A stretch of DNA of 64,000 bases from Gemmiger formicilis (lineage in GTDB: Bacteria; Bacillota; Clostridia; Oscillospirales; Ruminococcaceae), in assembly GCF_018784445.1 (NCBI RefSeq), contig NZ_WQOH01000015.1:1-64000 (forward strand). Direction: 5' to 3'. Shown in pieces: positions 1-7,481 of the stretch. Position 1 is the stretch's first letter. Every line of letters starts with the position of its first letter. A program made the translations under genes and the position numbers. Below the pieces are notes generated by a model. It was given only the letters and a program-made list of their open reading frames with translations, was not told where the DNA came from and ran no database searches.

Positions 1-280
1 CCAATCCACAGCATCCTGAACTTATTGTAGCATTCCGCTGGAGAGCGGTCTATAAATACTACTTTTATATAATACGAGGTTACATAGAGGAATTTGCTTG
101 CACTTGCAACGTCCACCAAAAATCGAAAGCCTTGCTAATTTCGAGCCAATCGGACGGTGTAAAATCCCTATGAAAATGCTTATGAAGCGTGATACCAGAT
201 AGGATTTGAAACAGTGAAAAACCTTGTATTTCCAAGGATTTTCTTGCACTGTGTTGCACCTGGTTTCATCGTATCGGGTC
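1..280. other. Probable right-end tail of a second, upstream integrated element
   Basis: No convincing gene is seen here. The stretch contains TTGCTAA at 132-138 followed by TTTCGA, matching the arm-site candidates inside the ICE. The distance from this site to the tRNA core at 281 is about 150 bp, nearly the same as at the true right end of the ICE (46358/46369 to 46511). The inference is that bases 1-280 are the right end of another element that used the same tRNA-Arg site. The 5' half of the tRNA is absent, so it should lie left of the window. Confidence 0.5.
132..138 (+). repeat. TTGCTAA arm-site candidate of the upstream element
   Basis: One copy of the 7-mer TTGCTAA, followed by TTTCGA. 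It resembles the TTGCTAA-TTCGA copy at 494-500 and lies about 150 bp before the tRNA-Arg core, the same geometry as at 46358-46375. It is read as an integrase arm-binding site by position and repetition only. Confidence 0.4.
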
Positions 281-327
281 TACTCCTAAGCGTGGGGTCG
301 GAGGTTCAAATCCTCTCTGGGACGCCA
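281..327 (+). other. Left att site: 3' half of tRNA-Arg(CCT)
   Basis: The segment reads as tRNA positions 32-76. It has anticodon loop CTCCTAA (283-289, anticodon CCT 285-287), a variable loop, a T-arm with stem GGAGG/CCTCT around TTCAAAT, acceptor strand CTGGGAC, discriminator G and an encoded CCA at 325-327. No 5' half precedes it, so it is not a functional gene by itself. The length from loop to CCA equals that of the copy at 46511-46557, although T-stem and acceptor sequences differ. Identity is confined mainly to TACTCCTAAG, the likely crossover core. Confidence 0.8.
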
Positions 328-335
328 GAAAGCAC

Positions 336-373
336 CGCTGCAAGCCTTTTTTCGGGGTTTGCAGCGTTTTTTT
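336..373 (+). terminator. Rho-independent terminator behind the tRNA-Arg fragment
   Basis: Stem CGCTGCAA/TTGCAGCG (336-343 and 359-366) is followed by a run of T. It follows the CCA by nine bases, as a tRNA gene terminator would, so the element appears to carry a tRNA 3' end together with its terminator. Confidence 0.75.
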
Positions 374-440
374 GTTCCTCCTTCTCCCGGTAATTTCGCT
401 TCTGTTACCGAGAGATTTTTATACGCCGCATGATGTATAT

Positions 441-500
441 TTGCTAATTGGACTCGAACGCTTTTCAGAAATTTGCTAAGAAATTTCTGCGGTTTGCTAA
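441..500 (+). repeat. Three TTGCTAA arm-site candidates at the ICE left end
   Basis: TTGCTAA occurs at 441-447, 473-479 and 494-500 in the gap between the att terminator and the 3' end of int. The first copy is followed by TTGGA, and the right end has a similar TAGGA after its second copy. Direct repeats close to att and int are typical of arm-type sites bound by the N-terminal domain of tyrosine integrases. Binding is inferred. Confidence 0.5.
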
Positions 501-514
501 TTCGATTTTTCGGA

Positions 515-1909
515 TCACTTTGCCGGGGCTTGCGCCGCTATCAGGGCTGCGAGCGCACTCGCCAGCTCCGGCGACTTCTGAAGCTGCTCCACAAGGCTTT
601 CAAGGTCCAGGGTCGCAGGTTCCGATTTTGCCGGTTCTTCCGGCGGACGGACATTGCGAAGATCAGGCTTGGCATAGAAGGCTGTCTCGAATTTCTGAGC
701 ATTGACCTTTCTATCCTCGTCCAGAATGTGAGCATAGATACTGGTTATCATGTCGATCTCGGCATGGCCTGTATCGCCCTGAGTGGCTTTCAGATCGCCG
801 TGGTTCAGTTTCAGCTTGTAGGTGGTACTGGAATGACGGAGAGAATGAAAGACCACCTTCGGCAGCCCTGCGTCCTCACGGAGCTTTGCAAATTCTTTGA
901 GGATGATCCGATCCTCGCAGGGCCGTCCATTGGGAAGTGCCACCACCAGATCGAAGTCCTGATATTCGTCGCCCAGGAAGCCTTTCAGCTCGTCCTGGGA
1001 CTTCTTCCATTCCCGCAGGATGTAAGCCAGTGTTTTTGGCAGCCACACCTTACGGATACTGGAATCGGTTTTCGGCTTTTTCAGAACAATTCTTGTGCTG
1101 GTGTTCGGCATGAGCGGAGTGAATATGTAATAGATATCCTTCTCACCCAGCGTTTCAATCGCCCGTTTGGAAGCCCGTGTCAGCTCCTTGTCGATGTAGA
1201 CATAGGCATTATCCGCCGCAATATCTTCATCGGAAATATGGACGTTCTCCCAGGTCAGTCCCAGGATTTCACCCATGCGCAGAGAGCAGGCAAAGGAAAG
1301 ATTCATTGCTACATAGAGCTTGCTGTCCGTGCATTTGTCCAGGGCAAGACGGATCATATCCGCTGTCCAGATATCCCGTTTCGCATACTCCGTTTTCGGG
1401 AGGATCACATTGTCAAAGGGATTTCTTGCAATGATTTCCCATCGTACTGCCTGCTTAAACGCACACCGCAGGAGCTTGATGATCTTTTCAATGGTCTTGT
1501 CGCTGACATAGGTGGTAACGGCCTTTCGGGTCTTGGTAGACACCGACTTGGTTTTCTGTAAGGTCTGGATATAACCGTCAACCGCACGGGGAGTAACCGC
1601 CTGTACCTCCATATCACCGATGATTGGATTGATATAGTTCGCAATCAGCGCCGTTTGGCTGTCATACATAGACACGCCCCATTTCTTTTCTCCGTAAAGA
1701 GATACGAAGTCATAAAGGAACTCGGTGATCGTCTGATTGCTTGGCGGGAGAAAAGTTCCCGTGTGCTGCTGATTTTCGATTTCTGCCTTGCGCTTCAAGG
1801 CCTCTTTGTGGGTATGCCAGGTTTCCCACTTCTGTTTGGTTTCTCCGTTTTCATCCACATAGTTGTAAACAACGGAATAGTTTTTCTTTCGCTTGATTAT
1901 AGATGCCAT
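515..1909 (-). CDS. int: Tyrosine recombinase / phage-type integrase (464 aa)
   Basis: This enzyme should integrate and excise the ICE at tRNA-Arg. The N-terminus (about 1-60) looks like an AP2-like or lambda-type arm-binding domain, followed by a SAM-like core-binding domain (about 65-170) and the catalytic domain. Visible catalytic residues are the Arg in SFACSLRMGEILG, the His/Arg of FHSLRHSS, the His of TGHAEID, and the Tyr of ITSIYAHIL near residue 400. The C-terminal tail past the Tyr is Ala- and Pro-rich. The ATG at 1909 is preferred because AAGGAAGA lies 8 nt upstream; a GTG at 1933 is the alternative. The gene lies 20 bp behind xis and points toward the left att site. Confidence 0.93.
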   Translation of the reverse strand: MASIIKRKKNYSVVYNYVDENGETKQKWETWHTHKEALKRKAEIENQQHTGTFLPPSNQTITEFLYDFVSLYGEKKWGVSMYDSQTALIANYINPIIGDMEVQAVTPRAVDGYIQTLQKTKSVSTKTRKAVTTYVSDKTIEKIIKLLRCAFKQAVRWEIIARNPFDNVILPKTEYAKRDIWTADMIRLALDKCTDSKLYVAMNLSFACSLRMGEILGLTWENVHISDEDIAADNAYVYIDKELTRASKRAIETLGEKDIYYIFTPLMPNTSTRIVLKKPKTDSSIRKVWLPKTLAYILREWKKSQDELKGFLGDEYQDFDLVVALPNGRPCEDRIILKEFAKLREDAGLPKVVFHSLRHSSTTYKLKLNHGDLKATQGDTGHAEIDMITSIYAHILDEDRKVNAQKFETAFYAKPDLRNVRPPEEPAKSEPATLDLESLVEQLQKSPELASALAALIAAQAPAK

Positions 1910-1929
1910 ATCGTTCTTCCTTTCTTGGA

Positions 1930-2136
1930 TCACAGGTCGAGGGAGTCAAGCCACTCGTCAAATGACCGCTTGGAAATGCGTATGGCGTTACCAATTCGCA
2001 CGATTTTGAAGTGCCCTTCTTTTACAAGGATATATGCGGAAGTTCTTCCGATGCCCAGAATTTGAGCAATATCGTCAACCGTATATGTCCTTCTTTCAGG
2101 GGTTTCTTTCTTCGTGCCGTTCCATGTTTGAGACAT
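1930..2136 (-). CDS. xis: Excisionase-like HTH protein (68 aa)
   Basis: This is a small DNA-binding protein of the excisionase/HTH_17 type, with a helix-turn-helix in TYTVDDIAQILGIGRTSAY and a basic wing ending IRISKRSFDEWLDSLDL. It should bend DNA at the arms and steer the integrase toward excision. It is transcribed just ahead of int. The ATG at 2136 follows GAAAGGGGG with good spacing. A close relative lies at the other end of the ICE (46077-46286), which is unusual for one element. Confidence 0.88.
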   Translation of the reverse strand: MSQTWNGTKKETPERRTYTVDDIAQILGIGRTSAYILVKEGHFKIVRIGNAIRISKRSFDEWLDSLDL

Positions 2137-2161
2137 GAGAACCCCCTTTCAGTTATGAAAA

Positions 2162-2221
2162 GGAACAGCACGAATATGTGTGGGTAATATAACTTCCACC
2201 ATTATTTTACCGTGCTGCTCC
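2162..2221 (-). promoter_or_regulatory. Long hairpin in the leader of xis-int, possible attenuator
   Basis: GGAACAGCACG (2162-2172) pairs with CGTGCTGCTCC (2211-2221) with one mismatch. A smaller inner stem GGTAA/TTACC lies inside. Read on the minus strand, the outer stem ends in TTCC followed by TTTTC, about 25 nt before the xis start codon. It could terminate or pause transcripts entering xis-int. This is structure seen by eye only. Confidence 0.45.
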
Positions 2222-2660
2222 GTGTTTGTCTGCTGCTAATTGAAAAGTTTACGATCTATCCATAAACTTTCAAAAAAGAAAAGTAGGCTTACGGACGGCT
2301 GCTGGCACAGCTCCACGGGAGTCTAACCCCGGCCCATGCTGATGGGTGCGGCGCACAATGCTTTGTGGGCGTTCAATGCGCGAGTATCTTTAACCCTGTC
2401 CGTGTGTCATCGCCTGCAAGCCGCCACGCTTGTTTTACGATCTGGTGCTGTTCGCTCGCCCGTTACAGTGGTCCCGTCCTGCGGACTTGAAACGAGGTCA
2501 TGGCGCACCGATCGTATGGCTCGGCACAAACAGGAATGTATCCGTTTGCCTTATACTGCGGCGTTGGCCTCCCAACGGGCTTTCTTTGTCAAGGTGCTGC
2601 CTTCGGCCACGAAAGAGAGAAACAGGGAAAGGGTAAGCTGTCTCCGCTTTCAGACCGGGC
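2222..2660. other. Non-coding block between xis and the HTH gene
   Basis: About 440 bp without a plausible gene: the short open frames lack ribosome sites and family resemblance. Visible structures are AAAGTTTA/TAAACTTT (2244-2251 and 2263-2270), CCCAT/ATGGG near 2334-2347, GCGCA/TGCGC around 2351-2381, and CGTTGG/CCAACG at 2562-2577. From 2283 on it is GC-richer than the AT-rich promoter-like part at 2222-2282. It could be a structured RNA made from the minus strand, downstream of the HTH/sigma genes. No family is recognised. Confidence 0.4.
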
Positions 2661-2663
2661 TTG

Positions 2664-2900
2664 TCAGCTCATGCTGACAATGGAATGAATGAGCTTGATC
2701 TCCAATCGGCGCTTCATGTACTCGTCCACCCGAACATGGGGCTGGCCGTCAGGATCGTAAAGCGTCCGGGTGCAGAGCTTATTGATATAGCCCTCATAAT
2801 ACCGGAGTACCTGATCCACAGCCTGAGAGTCCCCGTCACGGGCGGCGTCAATCACCGAAAGAGGAAGAAGCTCCTTGCCCTTGTAAGTGGGTTTCTTCAT
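2664..2900 (-). CDS. Helix-turn-helix domain protein (78 aa, HTH_16-like)
   Basis: A short acidic/basic protein of the kind found next to a small sigma factor in Tn916- and Tn1549-family elements (HTH_16-like, from memory). It has the pattern DAARDGDSQAVDQVLRYYEGYI and a basic C-terminal helix containing VRVDEYMKRRLEIKLI. It starts 4 bp after the sigma gene and is probably translated with it. A perfect 8-bp hairpin, TTGTCAGC/GCTGACAA (2661-2680), overlaps its stop codon. Its role is probably control of the excision or transfer genes, but this is inferred from position. Confidence 0.72.
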   Translation of the reverse strand: MKKPTYKGKELLPLSVIDAARDGDSQAVDQVLRYYEGYINKLCTRTLYDPDGQPHVRVDEYMKRRLEIKLIHSIVSMS

Positions 2901-2904
2901 ACCT

Positions 2905-3339
2905 TCAACCTCCCTTCGGCATGAGTGCGGCCAACTTGATCCGCAGCTCGGTCAATGATTTTGCCCTTCGCCGTTGAACGGCACTGCGAGACATTCCAAC
3001 AAGGCGGCCAACCTCCTGATCCGGCAGGTCCAGAACAAAATGCAGGATCAAAATACTCTGCTCCTGAACAGACAAACCGGCGAAGGCATCAGCCACAAGC
3101 TCGTTTTCAATATGCAGGTCATACCCATGGGACGAGAATGTAAATCTGTCACTGGGGTAATGATCTACAACGCAGAGCTTGTCCATCTCCATCTGCGGAA
3201 GGTCGCTGAATGACAGTTCCCTGTCACGGCGCCTCTGCATTTCCCGAAGGTAGTCGATTGCCTCATGGTACAGTACCAGCTTGCAGTAAGCATCGAACTG
3301 GCACCGCTCGCCATAGTCATTGCGGGGGATCATATCCAT
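2905..3339 (-). CDS. Sigma-70-like regulator (144 aa)
   Basis: This is a compact sigma-like protein. Its N-terminal part resembles region 2 (about 12-40, CKLVLYHEAIDYLREMQRR) and its C-terminal part region 4, with a helix-turn-helix in LSVQEQSILILHFVLDLPDQ followed by VGRLVGMSRSAVQRRRAKS. Such proteins are standard in Tn916/Tn1549-type elements upstream of HTH_16 and xis. The start ATG at 3339 follows GGGGGTGAAAAG. The three IME proteins at 32948-34389 play a comparable part in the nested element but differ in sequence. Confidence 0.8.
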   Translation of the reverse strand: MDMIPRNDYGERCQFDAYCKLVLYHEAIDYLREMQRRRDRELSFSDLPQMEMDKLCVVDHYPSDRFTFSSHGYDLHIENELVADAFAGLSVQEQSILILHFVLDLPDQEVGRLVGMSRSAVQRRRAKSLTELRIKLAALMPKGG

Positions 3340-3555
3340 CTTTTCACCCCCTTTCCTGGGGGAATGAGGTGGGTTTCTCCCTTTCCGCTAACAAGGCGAA
3401 CGCAAAGCCGCTCGCTACCCGCTAAAAGCCTCCTTTTTGAAAATTTATCAAAAAATTTTTTCGAGGCGGGCTTGTCCTCGGAAAACAGCAAAAAGCGCCC
3501 AGCAAGTCGCAACGGACCTGCAGGGCGCGGAAATGTTTTATAAAGAAGATTGCTT
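3340..3555. other. Leader region of the sigma gene; no gene seen
   Basis: The segment is AT-rich around 3430-3470 and includes a GCGCCC/GGGCGC pairing (3495-3500 and 3533-3538). It probably holds the promoter of the sigma/HTH pair and the end of the cargo border. I could not place a -35/-10 pair with confidence. Confidence 0.3.
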
Positions 3556-3820
3556 ACATGGTATAGTTCATATCCAAAGCCGGACAACTCCGATGGAGGG
3601 GCTACGCTTTTTTTAACTGGTGCAGATCATGGATACTGCGAAAAAGAGAAAAGGACACGGCAAAATAACCTCCAATCGGCTACCGTGTCCCTGCAAGTCG
3701 TCATTGGTTTGTGTAGACGCAAAGAAACGGCGGCTCTGAAAATCAAAGCCGCCGTTTCATAGGCGCGTGAAAATGTGTCTGCTGTACGACGGCTTTTTTT
3801 CTTTTGCCGTCGTCCGGCAG
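3556..3820. repeat. Cargo-cassette downstream border repeat, copy 1
   Basis: This region matches 34562-34828. The stretch 3607-3820 is almost base-for-base the same as 34615-34828, with under ten differences by eye, and the outer part shares only TACATGGTATAG. It contains three hairpins: GGACACGG/CCGTGTCC, AAACGGCGGC/GCCGCCGTTT, and ACGACGGC/GCCGTCGT. On the minus strand, the direction of the cassette operon, at least the first is followed by TTTTCTCTTTTT and would act as a terminator. The same border follows a different ABC operon in the nested IME. Confidence 0.85.
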
Positions 3821-3834
3821 ATTAACATATGAAA

Positions 3835-5643
3835 CTATAATTCATTTATGGTTGCAGTAATCGACATATTGCGAATTCGTTTTGCCGGAGCATATACAGC
3901 TGCGATTGCCGCAATCGAGACAAACAGAAGAATAACGCCCAAAGAGGTAATTGGGAACTGCCACACAGCAGATGGAAAATGCCCTGCAATAAGGAAATCA
4001 TACAGCGATTTGCTAAGCGGCAAGCCAATAGCGCAACCAACAACGCACCCCAAAACAGCATAGGTGAATGCTTCACAAGCAATCATTTTCGTCATTTGCC
4101 GTTCATCCATTCCTACTGCCCGCATAGCTCCATATTGCTTCATTCTGGCAGACACACTCATGGAAATGCTATTGACAATGTTCATTACCGTTACCAGTGC
4201 AATAATTGCCAAAAACGCATAAACACAGAAAACAAAAGCCATATAAGTTCCCGTAGTGCGCTCGTCGCGTTTATCTCGAAAGCTATATGTTTGATCTACG
4301 GAATTCTGGATTGCCTGAACATTTTCGTCCGTAACATCTCCCGTTGTTTGTATCAGCACAAGAGAATAACCTTCCTCTCCTGTCAAACGGACAAATGTTT
4401 CATCAGAGGTAATCAATGTGAGCTTTCCATTTGTCAATCCATTCTCACTAAATGGGTCGTTTTTTAACAGTCCGGCTATGGTAAGGGTTTCATCCCCAAT
4501 CTGAACAGTGTCACCGATTTTCCATGTGCTGTCCTGATCGGATGTTGCCAAAACAAAATTGCTGTCCCCAAAAACTTTGGACAGATCACTCCCCCTTTTC
4601 AAAGCACTGTCTTTTTTCAGACATTGTAAATCAAAATCGTCATAAGAAATCAAATCGACTGTGCCAGAAAAGTTGGTATCGTCGTTTAGTTTGGCAGAAA
4701 CATCAAATACACTACGACGCCCGTAAACTTCCTTCACTCCATCCATTTCGCGGATGGTTGTAAGCAGTTCCCAAGGAATCGCATTACCGTCAGCACTTGC
4801 AATATCTATATCTGATGTGGCAGCCGACTGAGGAATCAGGTAATCCACAAAATCGACCATAATAGAAAAGCTCAAAAACAGGATGATGCTAAGTGCAAAA
4901 GAACCTGTCATCAGGAATAAATTTTTCTTCCCGGAGATTGCATGGCTGACACCAAGAAGGGATTCAATTTTTCCGAAGCCTACATACGGCGAATGGCGCA
5001 TTGTTTTTTCGTGGCCTGCATTTCCAGACACCGCTGTGATAGGAGATACCTTTGCAGCATGTTTTGCCGGAGCATTTGCGGCAATCAGTACAGTAATCAG
5101 TCCCACAAAGATACCGCAAGCAATGCCAAAAATACTAATGCCAAAGAGAGGAATATCAGAAAATTCTTCTTTGACTACAAAACGCAGTACCGCGCAAAGT
5201 CCCCATGTAGTAACAACCCCTAAAACAAGACCGATAGGGATAGCTGTTTTGCACCAGTTCAATGCCTCTAAACGGACAAAGCGGATGGTCTGCTGCTTAC
5301 TCATACCAATGCAGCGCATCATTCCGAAAAATTGGGTTCTCTGTGCAACGCTGCTGTTCATGCTGCTGGAAATCATCAAAACGCCTGCAATCAAAATCAG
5401 CAGGAACAGAACAACCGCAACAGAAAGAAGGGTTTGCCCCATGGAACTGCCGAGCAAGTCTCCAATAGAGAAACTTCCATGCTTACCAACCAATCGGGCC
5501 TGTTCCATCCGAAAACCCATTTCTGTCATACTGAATACTGCTGTTACCATAAACACAGCAAATACAATGCAAAGCAGCGTCATACGATTTTGTCGGCGGT
5601 GAACTTTAGCGGAGATGGGAATAAGACTAAGATAGCTTTTCAT
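3835..5643 (-). CDS. ABC transporter permease, two FtsX domains (602 aa)
   Basis: This is the membrane subunit of a MacB/BceB-like exporter. A first membrane segment near 22-40 is followed by a cluster at about 70-200 and another at about 240-262. A large extracytoplasmic domain spans about 270-465, and three C-terminal segments lie near 478-500, 525-550 and 568-588. Duplicated FtsX signatures are seen (FGMMRCIGMSKQQ and YGAMRAVGMDERQ). It overlaps the ATPase stop by 4 bp, so the two are translationally coupled. With the two-component genes upstream, a role in peptide-antibiotic sensing or resistance is likely, but the substrate is unknown. Confidence 0.85.
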   Translation of the reverse strand: MKSYLSLIPISAKVHRRQNRMTLLCIVFAVFMVTAVFSMTEMGFRMEQARLVGKHGSFSIGDLLGSSMGQTLLSVAVVLFLLILIAGVLMISSSMNSSVAQRTQFFGMMRCIGMSKQQTIRFVRLEALNWCKTAIPIGLVLGVVTTWGLCAVLRFVVKEEFSDIPLFGISIFGIACGIFVGLITVLIAANAPAKHAAKVSPITAVSGNAGHEKTMRHSPYVGFGKIESLLGVSHAISGKKNLFLMTGSFALSIILFLSFSIMVDFVDYLIPQSAATSDIDIASADGNAIPWELLTTIREMDGVKEVYGRRSVFDVSAKLNDDTNFSGTVDLISYDDFDLQCLKKDSALKRGSDLSKVFGDSNFVLATSDQDSTWKIGDTVQIGDETLTIAGLLKNDPFSENGLTNGKLTLITSDETFVRLTGEEGYSLVLIQTTGDVTDENVQAIQNSVDQTYSFRDKRDERTTGTYMAFVFCVYAFLAIIALVTVMNIVNSISMSVSARMKQYGAMRAVGMDERQMTKMIACEAFTYAVLGCVVGCAIGLPLSKSLYDFLIAGHFPSAVWQFPITSLGVILLFVSIAAIAAVYAPAKRIRNMSITATINEL

Positions 5644-6323
5644 TCACGGCACCTCCCAAAATCAGTCAAAGTACCATCCGATACCTGTAATACCCGGTCT
5701 GCCGTTTGCGCAATACTGCGGTTGTGGGTAATCATAATGATGGTCTGCTCGTATTTTTTCGATGTTTCTTTGAGCAATGCTATGACCTCACTGCTGTTTT
5801 GTGAGTCCAAATTTCCTGTTGGCTCGTCTGCCAGAATCAGAGAAGGACGGGTAATCAATGCGCGGCCAATCGCCACTCTCTGCTGTTGACCGCCGGAAAG
5901 CTGACTGGGTAAATGATTACGACGATCTTTCAAATTCAAAACCGTCAGCAGTTCCTCCAAATATCTCTTATCCGGCTTTTGATAATCCAACAACAGCGGA
6001 AAAATAATATTTTGTTCCACCGTCAACTCCGGGATAAGGTTAAACGCCTGAAAGATAAAGCCGATATTCCTCCGGCGGAAAACGGTCAGCTTTCGATCGT
6101 TCATGGCAAAAATGTCCTTGCCGTCAATCAGAACCTTGCCAGATGTTGGCGTGTCCAAAGCACCGATCATATTCAGCAGTGTACTTTTACCAGAACCGGA
6201 TTCCCCGACGATTGCCACATACTCGCCCTTTGGAACAGAAAAGCTGACATCCTTTAATGCCTTGACAGCGGTTTCTCCGTTGCCATAGGTCTTACTGATA
6301 TTTTTGACTTCTAATAAGTTCAT
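5640..6323 (-). CDS. ABC transporter ATP-binding protein, MacB/LolD type (227 aa)
   Basis: This subunit powers the FtsX-type permease next to it. Walker A is GESGSGKSTL (about 40-49), the Q-loop is FIFQAFNLIP, the signature is LSGGQQQRVAIGRAL, Walker B is LILADEPTGNLD, and the switch His is in IMITHNRSI. Family length is normal. It is the first gene after the two-component pair, separated from the kinase by 112 bp holding direct repeats and a leader hairpin, so it is probably induced by the adjacent regulator. Confidence 0.93.
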   Translation of the reverse strand: MNLLEVKNISKTYGNGETAVKALKDVSFSVPKGEYVAIVGESGSGKSTLLNMIGALDTPTSGKVLIDGKDIFAMNDRKLTVFRRRNIGFIFQAFNLIPELTVEQNIIFPLLLDYQKPDKRYLEELLTVLNLKDRRNHLPSQLSGGQQQRVAIGRALITRPSLILADEPTGNLDSQNSSEVIALLKETSKKYEQTIIMITHNRSIAQTADRVLQVSDGTLTDFGRCRE

Positions 6324-6357
6324 AGTGTAAACACCTCTTTCTGAATGATTTTGCGAT

Positions 6358-6388
6358 ATAGGCAGGCTGTCTTTGTTTGTCCTGCCTA
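6358..6388 (-). promoter_or_regulatory. Leader hairpin before the ABC exporter
   Basis: ATAGGCAGG (6358-6366) and CCTGCCTAT (6380-6388) form a perfect 9-bp stem in the 5' leader of the ATPase gene. No T-run follows directly on the minus strand, so it may stabilise the leader or act as an attenuator rather than a plain terminator. Confidence 0.45.
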
Positions 6389-6421
6389 TGTGTGAGAGAA
6401 TAGCACCTGAATCTTACTGTA

Positions 6422-6439
6422 AGCCTACAGCCAGCCTAC
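6422..6439 (-). promoter_or_regulatory. Direct-repeat operator of the OmpR-type regulator (copy 1 cassette)
   Basis: AGCCTAC occurs at 6422-6428 and 6433-6439, an 11-bp period, overlapping the last codons of the kinase gene and upstream of the ABC genes. Tandem half-sites 10-11 bp apart are usual for OmpR/PhoB-family dimers. A possible -10 (TATTCT on the minus strand) lies near 6400. Binding by the 7482-8168 regulator is inferred. Confidence 0.45.
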
Positions 6440-7473
6440 AATTTTGTAGGAATCAGAAAATTCATTGTGAAAGTTGTCCCGATACCTAATTCGCTGTCAA
6501 CCTCAATGGTGCCGTTATGAGCTTCAATGATTGCCTTTGCCAAAGGTAATCCCAGTCCAATCCCTTGCTTGTCCTTAGAAAAACGACTGCGATAAAACCG
6601 CTTGAAGATGTGATGTATATCCTCTGGGTGGATGCCGCATCCATTATCCGTTATCACAATTTGGACACCAGACGGCAACTCCTTCCACGCAACACGAATT
6701 GTTGCACCACTTTCTGTATGGTCAAACGCATTTTTCACAATATTGTCGATTGCCTCATTCAACCAATCACGATCACAAAAAAGGGAAAGATGATCCGAGC
6801 CAGACAGAATGATTTCTTTCTTTTCCTGTCTGGCTCTATATGCAAAATGCAGTTCAATATCCCGCATCATATCTGCAACATTTTCTGCGTTCTTTTCCAA
6901 GACAATGGCTCCGGCATCCAATCTTGTAATCTTGAGCAGACTTTGCACCAGTGTTTCGATACGGTCAAGTTCCTGCTCAGACAAACCCGCAAATTCTTTC
7001 ACGGAGGACACTTCTATATCTTCGTCTTGAAGGAGTCCGTTATAAATATTGAGTGCTGCCAGCGGTGTTTTCAGTTGGTGTGAAATGTCGGAGATTGTAT
7101 TTTTCAAAAACTCTTTCTCTCGTAACTCGTTATCTGCATGGGCATTTAACACTGCCGCTAAAGAATTGATAGAATGAAACAGTCGGTACAATTCGCCCTC
7201 ATTGTCACATTCAATACGGGCATTGCGATCACCATCAAGATATGCATTGATTTGTAATATCGCCTGCTCCATGATCTGATTTTGCCGATTAAAATATACA
7301 AAGCAGACTGCCCATCCAGCACCGCCAGCCAATAGAAAAAGGATTAGCAATAACATAGAAAGCCGGCGATATGACAGCCATAGAAAAACCTCGGCTAAGA
7401 GAAATGTAACCCCAAAAACCAGTGAAAGCGAAAGAAATAGATTTTTGATTTCTTTATTTGCCAGTATCTTCAT
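6436..7473 (-). CDS. Sensor histidine kinase (345 aa)
   Basis: Two closely spaced membrane segments (about 16-33 and 38-62) leave almost no extracellular loop, as in kinases that sense at the membrane or through a partner exporter. A linker follows, then HisKA with the phospho-acceptor His in ISDISHQLKTPLAAL. HATPase_c has an N box (NIVKNAFDH), G1 box (ITDNGCGI) and G2 box (GIGLGLPLAK). The start at 7473 sits 8 bp behind the regulator stop with GGTG upstream, so the ATG is preferred over an upstream frame extension. It likely phosphorylates the 7482-8168 regulator. Confidence 0.9.
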   Translation of the reverse strand: MKILANKEIKNLFLSLSLVFGVTFLLAEVFLWLSYRRLSMLLLILFLLAGGAGWAVCFVYFNRQNQIMEQAILQINAYLDGDRNARIECDNEGELYRLFHSINSLAAVLNAHADNELREKEFLKNTISDISHQLKTPLAALNIYNGLLQDEDIEVSSVKEFAGLSEQELDRIETLVQSLLKITRLDAGAIVLEKNAENVADMMRDIELHFAYRARQEKKEIILSGSDHLSLFCDRDWLNEAIDNIVKNAFDHTESGATIRVAWKELPSGVQIVITDNGCGIHPEDIHHIFKRFYRSRFSKDKQGIGLGLPLAKAIIEAHNGTIEVDSELGIGTTFTMNFLIPTKL

Positions 7474-7481
7474 TCTGCACC

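Noticed and set aside
22-249. 75-codon minus-strand frame at the window start
   Set aside because: No domain, no convincing ribosome site, and the region fits an element end.
473-1561. Long open frame (362 codons) antisense to the integrase
   Set aside because: It is a shadow of the integrase gene on the other strand, without a ribosome site or recognisable domain.
2295-2330. Resemblance of the minus strand (GTGCCAGCAGCCG) to the 16S rRNA 530 loop
   Set aside because: Only about 13 bases agree and the flanking bases do not continue as rRNA, so it is probably chance.
2336-2677. Short plus-strand frames in the block between xis and the HTH gene
   Set aside because: They overlap each other in three frames, lack ribosome sites and run into the HTH gene on the other strand.
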